64,000 bases of DNA from Nostoc sp. XA010 (GTDB lineage: Bacteria; Cyanobacteriota; Cyanobacteriia; Cyanobacteriales; Nostocaceae): positions 62,001 to 126,000 of the forward strand of contig NZ_JAIVFX010000001.1 in NCBI RefSeq assembly GCF_020829625.1, written 5' to 3'. The translations under genes were made by a program, and so were the position numbers. The notes under the pieces were generated by a model that ran no database searches, was not told the DNA's origin, and saw nothing but the letters and a program-made list of their open reading frames with translations. This document shows positions 39,078-47,671 of this stretch, one piece after another (position 1 is the first letter of the stretch; each line of letters starts with the position of its first letter).

Positions 39078-39365
39078 TTAACAATAGGCTGTGACATCTT
39101 CACCGCATTCATCGGCAAGATAACAGAGCGCTTTAAAACGCAAACCAACCACTTCCTCGTATAGGGGATTTAATTTACACATTGGAGGAATGTGAAACAG
39201 CTTCCGGCTAAAAAGCGTGATGTCTCGCTCAAAGGGACACTGAGCAGGAATAGCTTTGCACAAGAAATGAGCCAATTTGGAGTTATGAATTTCTATCGCT
39301 TCCAACCACTGGCGGGCTGGATGGAGTAAATCATTGTGTAACCGGGTTTGAATAAAACTTGTCAT
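39078..39365 (-). CDS. Mo-dependent nitrogenase C-terminal-domain protein, copy 1
   Basis: 95 residues with the signature IPAQCPFERDITLFSRKLFH then IPPMCKLNPLYEEVVGLRFK, and a C-terminal CYLADECGEDVTAYC. Four Cys (in AQCPFE, PMCKLN, DECGED and AYC) are conserved with the paralogue at 44229-44588 and could bind metal or form disulfides. The Pfam name comes from association with Mo nitrogenase systems in Nostocales; the molecular function is unknown. It is a single gene. Confidence 0.88.
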   Translation of the reverse strand: MTSFIQTRLHNDLLHPARQWLEAIEIHNSKLAHFLCKAIPAQCPFERDITLFSRKLFHIPPMCKLNPLYEEVVGLRFKALCYLADECGEDVTAYC

Positions 39366-39668
39366 AATTTTTCACCTTAATAATTTCAAACTAGATCAGT
39401 TGGTTGTATTTGAACCTCTATAAATACATACGGTTAAGTTCTATAGTTTTATGCACTGATTGCTCGTTTTTTGGTTTTCTACAGAGATACAATGAGTCTC
39501 TAGGCACACTGTTAGCTACAGATTCAATTGCCAAAATTCCGGATGATTTGCCAGGGTGAGAGCATACTAGATATTGTCGGACTGCAAAACTATAGTTAAC
39601 CAACTTATTTGGAGGCGCAGCTACTTACCCAAAAAAAGTATCGAGCTTCAGGGAAGCTGCGAAAACTA

Positions 39669-40286
39669 ATGACAAATGACTTTTTTAGTAACAAAAAGTT
39701 CCTTTTTGACCGATGGGCACCAAGTTATGACTGGCTCTTTCCTTCAGTGTTTTATCGAGCCGTTCACAAACGCTTGCTGGAGTACATCGATTTACCAGAG
39801 TCAGCAAATGTACTTGATATCGGCTGTGGTACTGGACGCTTACTTGAGCGCCTTGCGACTCAGTTTCCCGACCTGCAAGCGATAGGATTGGATTTATCTG
39901 CTAATATGTTGCGGGTAGCCAGACAGAGTAACCGCCACCGTCCACGCTTAATTTATGTTGAGGGCAAAGCTGAGTCTCTTCCCTTTGCTGATGCTCAATT
40001 TGATGGTGTTTTCAGCACTATCAGCTTTTTACACTATTTAGAACCTAACCAGGTGCTTAGTGAGATAGCACGGGTACTTTCCCCCGGTGGACGCTTTTAC
40101 TTGGTTGATTTTACCTCCATAAAAGAGACAGAACCTCAATTATTGCCAGTCTCTCCCCTTGGAATTAGACTCTACAGCTCTAATCAACGTCAACTTCTTG
40201 GCTCCTCGGCTGGGTTATTGTGTTTGAATCACCACTATTTACTAGGGCCTGTGTTGCTAACAGTTTTTGCTAAACCTCAGATTTGA
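39669..40286 (+). CDS. Class I SAM-dependent methyltransferase
   Basis: 205 residues from the ATG at 39669 (MTNDFFSNKKFLFDRWAPSY). An upstream TTG at 39609 is in frame but lacks family support. Motif I is VLDIGCGTGRLLERL; then AIGLDLSANMLRVAR, ESLPFADAQFDGVF and LSEIARVLSPGGRFYLVDF follow, as in UbiE/Methyltransf_11 enzymes. The ATGACAAATGAC at the start is the dispersed-repeat motif seen elsewhere in the window, so the true N-terminus is a little uncertain. The substrate is unknown. Confidence 0.85.
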   Translation: MTNDFFSNKKFLFDRWAPSYDWLFPSVFYRAVHKRLLEYIDLPESANVLDIGCGTGRLLERLATQFPDLQAIGLDLSANMLRVARQSNRHRPRLIYVEGKAESLPFADAQFDGVFSTISFLHYLEPNQVLSEIARVLSPGGRFYLVDFTSIKETEPQLLPVSPLGIRLYSSNQRQLLGSSAGLLCLNHHYLLGPVLLTVFAKPQI

Positions 40287-40490
40287 AAATGGGGAGTGGG
40301 GAGTGGGGAATGGGGAATGGGCGAAAGTAAAGGGTTGGAAACAGCTTGTATTAAGCCTTTTTCTGGGATCTTTATTACGAATTACGTTAGCGAGTACGCG
40401 TTCCGCGTACTCTGTAAGAGTTGCAAGCTACGCTTTTAGCGTTTGTCTGCGACACGCTGCGCGAACGTAAAGAGCGTTATTACGAGTTAC
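40267..40490. repeat. Dispersed-repeat cluster
   Basis: Between the methyltransferase and the convergent GNAT gene lie G-rich near-repeats (GGGGAGTGGGGAATGG, about 40288-40320) and GC-rich palindromic repeats (GAGTACGCGTTCCGCGTACTC at about 40391-40411, then GCGACACGCTGCGCGAAC). These are typical Nostoc intergenic repeats with no coding signal. Confidence 0.7.
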
Positions 40491-40999
40491 GAATTACCTC
40501 GATGTTCCATAAACACCACAGGAACTCTGAATAGCCTTTTAGCTAATTGCGAAAATCTAAATTTCCCCTTGAGCGAAGACTTGCCTCTTGTGCTGGGGAA
40601 TTCTGGCAAGTCTTCAAAAGATATTGGCACAAAACCAAAGCGACTGTAAAACTGCGCCAATCGTTCACCTAAACATTCAAGATAAAGTGGTTGCGTTGCT
40701 GTATTAATTAAATGCTGCGTTAGCAAAGTACCCAAACCGCGACCTCTCCAAGGTGATGCAACAACCAAACTACCAAGTTCTTGTGCCCCTGAGAAATTAC
40801 GTAGCTGTCCACAAGCTACCAGATTGCGTAGGCTTTGCCCGCTGTAGGCATCGCATTCAACTACCCAAAATTGCTGCCAATTTAATTGGGTTGGGTCGAG
40901 TTTCGCTGAAAACACCAGCAATCGAATCGACCACTGATCCCCAGAAGTTGCCTTGCGAAGCATACACCCAGATGGTAACGACAGATTGCTCTGATTCAT
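40487..40999 (-). CDS. GNAT-family N-acetyltransferase
   Basis: 170 residues. The acetyl-CoA-binding motif A is LGSLVVASPWRGRGLGTLLT (R/Q-x-x-G-x-G/A in WRGRGLG), followed by the C-terminal AQFYSRFGFVPIS block. It acetylates an amino group on an unknown substrate. It is convergent with the methyltransferase, with repeats between them. Confidence 0.85.
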   Translation of the reverse strand: MNQSNLSLPSGCMLRKATSGDQWSIRLLVFSAKLDPTQLNWQQFWVVECDAYSGQSLRNLVACGQLRNFSGAQELGSLVVASPWRGRGLGTLLTQHLINTATQPLYLECLGERLAQFYSRFGFVPISFEDLPEFPSTRGKSSLKGKFRFSQLAKRLFRVPVVFMEHRGNS

Positions 41000-41269
41000 T
41001 AATTACACAATGATTAGTTTGTATCACACATCACATCATATTATTATTCACTTAGCACAGGCAGGCGGAAATAAACCTCCCTTAACCATAGGAAGCCTTG
41101 TCAGGTTAAAAAACTCTACATTCCTGGATTTTTATCAGTATACATGAGTAGTACTAAACAATACTTCCGATAGAGGCAGAAATCAGCCATAACTATATCT
41201 GGATAGATGCACTCACACTGTTAATCTTCTTAAGATAATACCAACAATAAAATTATTAGGAATGTAATA

Positions 41270-41461
41270 ATGTCTGAACCACAAAAATCTGGTAGCCAAG
41301 AAAATACACCCGCTTCTGGTAATTACGAAACCCCTCTTGACGAAAGTCAGCGCAAAACTGGTGATGATGAAAAGAGCGATGCTAAACCCACTGCTACACC
41401 AGAAGCACCAGAAAATGATTCTGTAGCAGGTAGCCCCAATCAGGGAACTGAGTCACGTTAA
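41270..41461 (+). CDS. Small acidic disordered protein, unknown
   Basis: 63 residues starting MSEPQKSGSQENTPASGNY. It is rich in Pro, Ser, Thr, Glu and Asp with no hydrophobic core and is predicted disordered. A Shine-Dalgarno-like AGGAATG lies just upstream, and two hairpins follow the stop, one with a T-run. I do not recognise the family. Confidence 0.6.
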   Translation: MSEPQKSGSQENTPASGNYETPLDESQRKTGDDEKSDAKPTATPEAPENDSVAGSPNQGTESR

Positions 41462-41533
41462 TTGGTTTGAAGTTTATACCACGTTTCAATGATCTACTTG
41501 GGTTTTTCTAGTAAACCCGATTTACAAAACTTT

Positions 41534-41571
41534 GAGTGGATAGTTGTGGTTTATATCACGATTATCCACTC
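41534..41571 (+). terminator. Hairpin followed by T-run
   Basis: GAGTGGATA (41534-41542) pairs perfectly with TATCCACTC (41563-41571) and is followed by ATTTTTG. A smaller hairpin (GGGTTT/AAACCC, 41500-41518) precedes it. It probably ends transcription from the 63-residue gene. Confidence 0.6.
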
Positions 41572-41918
41572 ATTTTTGTTGTGTGAGAATTGTTTTTAGG
41601 GAGGATAGAGGCTGGTGTGATAAGTGCGTAGGCGCAGCCCACCATAGACTATCGCTTTAGTACAATATCTGAAGTTTATCAGTACAGCATTAAGGAGAAA
41701 TCATCTATCCTTAGAAATCTGCTAAACTTCACGATTCTTAATCATGTCAGCTTACTCCTGTGGCTGACAGAAGTCACACAATCCAATAGGCTGATCTTAA
41801 AGTGGTAATTTTTCATAAAGCTCATCTGCACTAAAAAGCAGGCTTCGTTGTCCAGCACTTTTGGATTGCTGCCTATCCTCTATCATCACTTAGTCATTAA
41901 TAGCGACCTATACAGAAA
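41572..41918. other. Intergenic region with one dispersed repeat
   Basis: About 350 bp. It holds a copy of the Nostoc repeat GTGCGTAGGCGCAGCCCACC at about 41625-41655, related to the one inside the psbA relic. I saw nothing else. Confidence 0.5.
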
Positions 41919-42248
41919 ATGACCCTGAAAATCGTCCAGAACTTTGATAGCAGTTTCACTCTTGAAACACAAGCTCAAGAAACTTTATTCAATTTATTGA
42001 CAAGCGTTGCTTTCTTAAACCAAATTTGTCAACAGTTACAGTGTGAGCAAGTTAAATTTACAGAATTACTTTTTCAACCAGTTCCTTACAGCTTAACTAC
42101 AACTAAAGGAATGCCAGCAGAATTTGAAAAGTATCATGATTCTGATGAATATGCCATTATCAACGTTCCACCAAATTTTATGTTTAGTGCTAAGATTTTT
42201 AAACCCAGTCGCCTTTGTGCAATTTACCAAAAAGTGAATAACGTGTAA
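41919..42248 (+). CDS. Unknown protein, 109 residues
   Basis: A soluble protein with an ATG start. It has a beta/alpha composition with SFTLETQAQETLFNLLTSVA at the start and YAIINVPPNFMFSAKIFKP near the end. It lies 72 bp upstream of the GIY-YIG gene on the same strand and may be co-transcribed. I do not recognise the family; codon use is ordinary for the window. Confidence 0.6.
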   Translation: MTLKIVQNFDSSFTLETQAQETLFNLLTSVAFLNQICQQLQCEQVKFTELLFQPVPYSLTTTKGMPAEFEKYHDSDEYAIINVPPNFMFSAKIFKPSRLCAIYQKVNNV

Positions 42249-42320
42249 TTTTAAAGATAGTTTTTCCCTAATTAGCAATTCTTAATTTTGCAGGCAAATA
42301 GTAAGTTTAATATTTGATGT

Positions 42321-42869
42321 ATGGCTCTTGAAACGAATCTTTCTTCTTTGGCAGCCTTGGAATACATTCCTTACATTGACGATCGCGGCCAATTACCCGA
42401 ACACTTTCAAGGTAAAATCGGGGTATATGCTATCTTTGACCAAGGAAAAGTGCTGCAATTTGTAGGATATTCTCGTGATGTTTATCTCAGCCTCAAACAG
42501 CATTTAGTCCGTCAGCCACAGCAATGCTATTGGGTCAAAGTTCAAACTATTGAACGCCCTAGTCGCACAATTTTAGAAAATACTGAAAATGCTTGGATTG
42601 CTGAAAATGGCAGTGTCCCTTGGGGAAATGGGGATCAAAAGAAAAAATGGACTCATCCCATTGATGTCAAATTCGTAATGACACCTGAAGAACAAGCAAA
42701 ATATCAACATCCAGGTAATGATGAATTAGCACAAATAAAAATTATTAAAAATGTGGCGCGGAGAGTAGAAGCAGAAATTTCAACCCATTTATTACAAGTG
42801 CGTGGTTTGCAAATGCAAATTCGCTTCAATCCGAAATTGAAAGAAGAAGGTTTACTAGATTTGAAATGA
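42321..42869 (+). CDS. GIY-YIG-domain protein
   Basis: 182 residues. IGVYAIFDQGKVLQFVGYSR corresponds to the GIY...YIG core (GVY...FVGYS), followed by DVYLSLKQHLV and a Glu-containing helix (RTILENTENAWIAENG). The YIG motif is degenerate (VGY), so nuclease activity is uncertain. The C-terminal region (EISTHLLQVRGLQMQIRFNP) is specific to cyanobacterial homologues as far as I can tell. A truncated Ser/Thr kinase gene follows. Confidence 0.75.
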   Translation: MALETNLSSLAALEYIPYIDDRGQLPEHFQGKIGVYAIFDQGKVLQFVGYSRDVYLSLKQHLVRQPQQCYWVKVQTIERPSRTILENTENAWIAENGSVPWGNGDQKKKWTHPIDVKFVMTPEEQAKYQHPGNDELAQIKIIKNVARRVEAEISTHLLQVRGLQMQIRFNPKLKEEGLLDLK

Positions 42870-42918
42870 AGATAGTTTTGGGGAAAACAATAGACATGAA
42901 TATCGCTTGTAATTTCCC

Positions 42919-43432
42919 ATGACAATACAGCTGCTGAACGATCGCTATCAAGTTATCCGCACACTGGGCGCTGGTGGGTTTGGTGAAACCTATCTAGCAG
43001 AAGATACCTATATGCCCTCAAAGCGCCGTTGTGTGGTTAAACAGCTCAAACCGCCTGATAGAAACTCCTAAATTTATACCAACCACCCCATTTCCAACTC
43101 AATCTACATCTTCGCTAAATACAAAATCACCAGATGCTACCACGGCTGCCAGTGCTTATTTCTGACTTTCCCAAAGACTTGTAACTGATACAGATTTGGA
43201 TGGGAAAGACGGTTTTGAACTAGATACTATGCAAAATTCGATTTTTGCCAGTCATGGCCGCCGTTTTGATACTCCTGAATTACAAGATTACTTTAATAAG
43301 CAACCTTGGTATCGTCCTATATATTGACCAAAAGCATTTCCACCTAAATTGCTGTCAAAATTAGAGCAACAGAATGTAGAGTATATTAGCAAATATCAAG
43401 ATCGTTACGGCTTGAGATATTTTAAGAAATAA
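42919..43432 (+). pseudogene. Decayed Ser/Thr protein kinase with C-terminal YARHG domain
   Basis: The first 50 codons (42919-43071) are the start of a Pkn-type kinase: LLNDRYQVIRTLGAGGFGET, then YLAEDTYMPSKRRCVVKQLK, after which a stop appears. The catalytic loop and the rest of the kinase are gone. From about 43180 another frame resumes with LDTMQNSIFASHGRRFDTPE and LQDYFNKQPWYRPIY, a YARHG domain, interrupted by an internal stop at 43325-43327, and ends RYGLRYFKK. So the centre (~400 codons) is deleted and the tail carries at least one nonsense change. Confidence 0.88.
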
Positions 43433-44228
43433 GATTTCTGTTATTATACCATTTTTTTGTAATTAAACCATTTCACAAAATATCTGATATATATATAACG
43501 GTTATCCTTTGGATAAACTACTTTTTTAAACCTCACTTCCAACCCCTCTCATTGCTAAGGAGAGGGGAGTATTTGCACGCCTCAAATACGGGGTGAGCTT
43601 CAGACTGTATCGTGCCCAAGTGAGAAGCGCTATATTGGTAGGGGCATAGTGCTGTACCCCCTTACACGCGATGCATTTATTGCAAAATACTCTCGTAAAC
43701 GGTATAAGTTATAAGTATATTAACTTGGACTTATCAAACGATTTATTGCTACTTATTAGATAATATCTAGGCTAGCTAGTGTAACATACCAGACAGATTA
43801 CTAGATATTAAATAGTCTAAAATCGCTAGATATTAGAGGCTAATCCTAGCGAAGTCTATATGAAGTAAGAGCTAAAGTGTTATTTTATTAACCAAAGTCC
43901 ATCTATAGATACTAGGCAGTTTTAGAACCAGGCATTTATATTTAATATATAACATTGCTATCTCGGATATTAGCAATCCATAAGTTAAAGAAATGCCATT
44001 TTTATATTTTCTTTGTTATTTTGTATTTAACGGGACAGTTCTTCCCGATTTGGTGGGGTTAAATAACAATTAGTTAAACAATTTCCCCCCAAAGATGCAT
44101 GTAAATTATTTGCCTTGTGCTTCTTCTTCCTAATTTCCAAGCATAATGCAAATTGCTTAACAGATTACATGTTAATATTCGCAATCGGCAAATAGTTCAT
44201 CAACACAAGGAAAACCTTGCCTACTACT
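43433..44228. other. Long AT-rich intergenic region upstream of the nitrogenase-domain paralogue
   Basis: About 800 bp without coding signal. It contains a direct repeat CTAGATATTA (43801-43810 and 43826-43835) and a hairpin TCGCTAG/CTAGCGA (43823-43829 and 43846-43852). The promoter of the gene at 44229 must lie here. I found no convincing NtcA-type site (GTA-N8-TAC). Confidence 0.45.
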
Positions 44229-44588
44229 ATGCTTAAAACAATTAATCAGCGTATTTTTCTGCCTGCTTTTGTTAGCCCTTTAGGAGAAAAGAATCAAAAA
44301 GGTAGTAAAAAGCAATTTGCTAAACCTAAATTAGATTTACTGCAACCATTACGTCAATGGGTGGATAAAATTGACATTCAGAATCGGAAATCAGCTAAAT
44401 TTATTGCTAAACTAATTCCTGCCCAGTGTCCATTCGAGCGCGATATCATGCTTTTTGGTCGCAAAATAGGGCATATTCCGCCAATGTGCAAACTTAATCC
44501 GCTTTATAACGAACTTGTCTACTTGCGTTTTCGTGCTTTGTGTTATCTAGTAGATCAGTGTGGAGAAGACATTCAATCCTACTGCTAA
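44229..44588 (+). CDS. Mo-dependent nitrogenase C-terminal-domain protein, copy 2
   Basis: 119 residues from the ATG at 44229 (MLKTINQRIFLPAFVSPLGE); a TTG at 44217 is an unlikely start. The core matches the copy at 39078-39365: IPAQCPFERDIMLFGRKIGH then IPPMCKLNPLYNELVYLRFR and CYLVDQCGEDIQSYC. It has a longer basic N-terminal extension. A cupin gene follows after 22 bp on the same strand, so the pair is probably one operon. The function is unknown, but the Cys pattern shared by both copies suggests metal handling or redox chemistry. Confidence 0.88.
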   Translation: MLKTINQRIFLPAFVSPLGEKNQKGSKKQFAKPKLDLLQPLRQWVDKIDIQNRKSAKFIAKLIPAQCPFERDIMLFGRKIGHIPPMCKLNPLYNELVYLRFRALCYLVDQCGEDIQSYC

Positions 44589-44610
44589 ACATAACTAGAG
44601 AAAACACAAT

Positions 44611-44883
44611 ATGGAAATTAAAATTGAGCATCAACCCAGGCAACAACGCCTCAATGAATTGGGTGTTTTTAAATGGGATATTTGGAAAAAGGAAGTCTCA
44701 AAATTTCCTTGGACTTATGATTCTCAAGAAACTTGCTACTTTTTGGAAGGTGATGTTCTTGTTACTCCTGATGGTGGACTGCCAGTGCAAATGGGTAAAG
44801 GCGATTTGGTGGCTTTTCCTGCTGGCATGTCCTGCACCTGGGAAATTACAAGCAACGTGAAAAAATATTATTACTTTGATTAG
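44611..44883 (+). CDS. Small cupin protein
   Basis: 90 residues, a single cupin fold of the DUF861 type: TCYFLEGDVLVTPDGGLPVQ, then MGKGDLVAFPAGMSCTWEI. The usual His-rich metal motif is reduced, with no HxH. It is downstream of the nitrogenase-domain gene by 22 bp. The substrate is unknown. Confidence 0.88.
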   Translation: MEIKIEHQPRQQRLNELGVFKWDIWKKEVSKFPWTYDSQETCYFLEGDVLVTPDGGLPVQMGKGDLVAFPAGMSCTWEITSNVKKYYYFD

Positions 44884-45507
44884 TCAACAGAAAACATTGA
44901 TCCCCGTTGTTTAGTTGATGATCCACAATAGCAACATCTCATAACTAAATTTGGATTTCTACTATAAGGGGGTTCGCAGCGATTGTCGTAGGATAAAGTG
45001 GCAGAATCGGTAAATTGCTTATATCCATATCTGTCGAAACTTGTTGCGACTCCATCCCCTAAACAATATTCATAGAAATAAATAGTCTCATTTCCTCCAA
45101 ATTTGGCAGAAAGTTCTTACCAGATTGGTGGCTGATAACTAAAAATATAGTTGTAAAATTTTGCTGCCTCAGCTTGGTTGTAATTATAACTTCCTTGGTA
45201 TTGAGAAAAATCACCGTTGAAATTTAGCTTGATATATTTTACCTGATTGTTCACAAAGACGATCGAGAAATTGCTTTTAGGAAACTGACGAAATAGCCGT
45301 CGAAAGCTTATTGGAGTATATCTATAGCTAATGGTATCGCCATTGATTTAGTTTGGTAATATAACGGACAAAATAACGCTCGATTCTTTGAGACGTTTGA
45401 TTGAAAACATAGCGTCCGGCCATAGCAGAAGCACTATAAATACTGGTGATGAGCAAAAATATTCCAGCTAATCCGATAAAAGTTTAGCAGAGATGATGGA
45501 ATTTCAT
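44880..45507 (-). pseudogene. Frameshifted gene for a small exported or membrane-anchored protein
   Basis: On the minus strand a start at 45507 (MKFHHLC, then stop) leads into a hydrophobic segment (FIGLAGIFLLITSIYSASAM). It continues GRYVFNQTSQRIERYFVRYI, shifts frame near 45342, continues ISYRYTPISFRRLFRQFPKS and VKYIKLNFNGDFSQYQGSYN, meets a stop near 45119, and goes on as KFGGNETIYFYEYCLGDGVA. The consistent protein-like character across the breaks argues for a decayed gene. The family is not recognised. Its tail may overlap the stop of the cupin gene. Confidence 0.65.
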
Positions 45508-45647
45508 AGATATGTTTATGACAAGCCTCTTCTCTACGAGAGGCTACGCCACCACAAAAAATCTAGAGAGTTCATAATCATGTTAGTGGGAGTTTAGCAG
45601 AGAAAGGTTTCGTCCCACTGCAATTTTATTGAGGAAAATCATTAAAA

Positions 45648-46394
45648 ATGTTACTACATTTAAGTACTTGGCAAGAAGTCGAAGCTTATTTACAGCAGTC
45701 AAAAGGGATTATTTTCCCTATTGGTTCTACAGAACAACATGGGCCAACGGGGTTAATTGGCACTGACGCCATTTGTGCAGAAGCGATCGCAGCTGGTGTA
45801 GGAGATGCAACTGGCGCGATCGTTGGCCCTACAATCAATGTAGGGATGGCGCTGCATCATACTGCCTTTCCTGGCTCAATCAGTCTACGTCCTAGCACTT
45901 TAATTCAAGTAGTGCGAGATTATGTAACTTGTTTAGCCAAAGCTGGTTTTAGCAAGTTCTACTTTATTAACGGACATGGCGGTAATATCGCCACCCTCAA
46001 AGCTGCTTTTTCCGAAACTTACGCGCATTTAGAAGATTTACAGATTCCTAATGCTCAACAGGTGCAATGTCAAGTGGCAAACTGGTTTATGTGCGGTTCT
46101 GTATATAAACTAGCTAAAGAATTATATGGGGATCAAGAAGGTTCTCATGCAACGCCAAGTGAAGTAGCCCTCACGCAGTATGTTTATCCAGAGGCGATTA
46201 AGCAAGCATATCTTTCACCAGAAGTTGCAAGCGGACATCGGATTTATAGCGCTGCTGACTTTCGAGTGCGTTATCCAGATGGACGTATGGGATCAAATCC
46301 GGCTTTAGCAACGCCTGAACATGGTAAGCAATTTTATGACTTGGCGGTGAAAGAACTTAGCAGTGGGTATTTGGAATTTGTGAACGCTGAATAA
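45648..46394 (+). CDS. Creatininase-family amidohydrolase
   Basis: 248 residues. Metal-site residues are visible in FPIGSTEQHGPTG (Glu29, His31), GTDAICAEA (Asp40) and FINGHGGN, with a later Glu in QEGSHATPSEVAL. Family members act on creatinine, formamides or cofactor precursors (for example MftE). No mycofactocin or creatinine genes are nearby, so the substrate is unknown. Confidence 0.9.
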   Translation: MLLHLSTWQEVEAYLQQSKGIIFPIGSTEQHGPTGLIGTDAICAEAIAAGVGDATGAIVGPTINVGMALHHTAFPGSISLRPSTLIQVVRDYVTCLAKAGFSKFYFINGHGGNIATLKAAFSETYAHLEDLQIPNAQQVQCQVANWFMCGSVYKLAKELYGDQEGSHATPSEVALTQYVYPEAIKQAYLSPEVASGHRIYSAADFRVRYPDGRMGSNPALATPEHGKQFYDLAVKELSSGYLEFVNAE

Positions 46395-46468
46395 AAGTCA
46401 TAGAAAGAGATTGTGGAGATGCGAGTAAAATCGTGTCTCTGCACAAAATATCTTGAGAACAGTTATAC

Positions 46469-47146
46469 TCAATGCTCCTTTTGCTGAAACTGGCTCAATA
46501 ACCAAGCTGCAACTTCAGATTGATTTATTTCACGGCTACGGCATAAAGCTTCTTCTAAAATAGACATCGCCAATCCAGGCAATACCTGTGATTCTTGAAT
46601 ACGTTTACTGCCTTGATCTGCGATCGCATAGGCGATAATTTGGGTATTTTGTACATCTACTACCCAATATTCGGCAATACCTAACTCTTCATAGAGCGTA
46701 GACGCGAAGCGGCTTGTCGCCAGACATCGCTTCGTACCTAAATCATCCAATAGAGATGTTTTTGCAATCTCAATCACTAAATCTGGTGCAGGATACCTAT
46801 CAAGGTTGACAATCCCTGTACCTGCTGGGATAGTTTGGGCGCGTTCTCTGAGGTAATACGCCACATCGGGCTGACAATCCTGAACACCAGTTTTACGAAA
46901 GGTAGTGGTATCTAAACCTGTGGCTGGAATGCCTTTAAGTGCTGCAAATAAAGTCACTGCAAAAATAATTACAACATGATCTTTACCATGATCAAAACTA
47001 ACTGGTGGCATCTCCAGCCTCATATATCCTTTGTAGTAGTAACTCTTTCCCTTCTCGTTGAGCAAGTTAGCGATCGCTTGCTCATACTCCTGCCAAGAAG
47101 CACAAATCCATGTATCTGTCGGTAACTGGGTTTGTAAATCACTCAT
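46469..47146 (-). CDS. Uma2-family (DUF820) nuclease-like protein with an in-frame repeat insertion
   Basis: 225 residues. PD-(D/E)XK-type core: GYMRLEMPPVSFDHG, CQPDVAYYLRE, PDLVIEIAKTSL, and EELGIAEYWVVDVQNTQI. Between DDLGTKR and LYEELG the family normally has only one or two residues; here CLATSRFAST intervenes. It is encoded by GCGTAGACGCGAAGCGGC-type repeat DNA (about 46699-46732), so a dispersed repeat has inserted in frame. Uma2 genes are very numerous in cyanobacteria and their role is unclear. Whether this copy is active after the insertion is unknown. Confidence 0.88.
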   Translation of the reverse strand: MSDLQTQLPTDTWICASWQEYEQAIANLLNEKGKSYYYKGYMRLEMPPVSFDHGKDHVVIIFAVTLFAALKGIPATGLDTTTFRKTGVQDCQPDVAYYLRERAQTIPAGTGIVNLDRYPAPDLVIEIAKTSLLDDLGTKRCLATSRFASTLYEELGIAEYWVVDVQNTQIIAYAIADQGSKRIQESQVLPGLAMSILEEALCRSREINQSEVAAWLLSQFQQKEH

Positions 47147-47315
47147 TGTCTAACCCTCCCGCCAAAAGGAAAACTTTTGTTTCTCGGCAAAGTCAAAATT
47201 CGCTTGGGTTTCTTAACTTCCACAATAGTATATGACGTGAATATATGCTGTATTGGGATAATTCTATTGAATTGGCTCTATACATTCTCAGCTTTTACTG
47301 ATTAGAACACCAAAA

Positions 47316-47590
47316 TTGAGCCTCTGAACTCGGAAGTTGCACCTTTTTGCTCGAACGTTGAGCCTCTGAACTCGGAAGTTGCACCTTTTTGCTCGAACGT
47401 TGAGCTTCTGAACTCGGAAGTTACACCTTTTTACTCGAACGTTGAGCTTCTGAACTCGGAAGTCCGACCTTTTTGCTCAAACGTTGAGCTTCTGAACTCG
47501 GAAGTTGCACCTTTTTGCTCAAACGTTGAGCCTTTGAACTCAGAAGTTGCACCTTTTTGCTTGAACGTTGAGCCTCAGAACTCGGAATGT
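47316..47590. repeat. 42-bp minisatellite array, left of the NTPase gene
   Basis: Six full 42-bp units (first at 47316-47357) and a partial seventh ending near 47590. The units begin TTGAGCCTCTGAACTCGGAA and run directly into each other with a few substitutions and no spacers. Each unit consists of two related 21-bp halves (14 of 21 positions equal). The array lies 80 bp beyond the 3' end of the STAND NTPase gene. Confidence 0.93.
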
Positions 47591-47671
47591 TGAGTTCTGA
47601 GGTTGAGACTTGAGACTTTGATGTTAGATGATGGTGACTGAAAAGACAATCACCTAATTTTTGACTTAAGT

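Noticed and set aside
43433..44228. NtcA binding site upstream of the nitrogenase-domain gene
   Set aside because: No clean GTA-N8-TAC match with a suitably placed -10 box was found by eye.
47316..47590. Repeat array as a CRISPR locus
   Set aside because: The 42-bp units abut directly with no unique spacers and no cas genes are near; it is a minisatellite. The same holds for 51818-52069.
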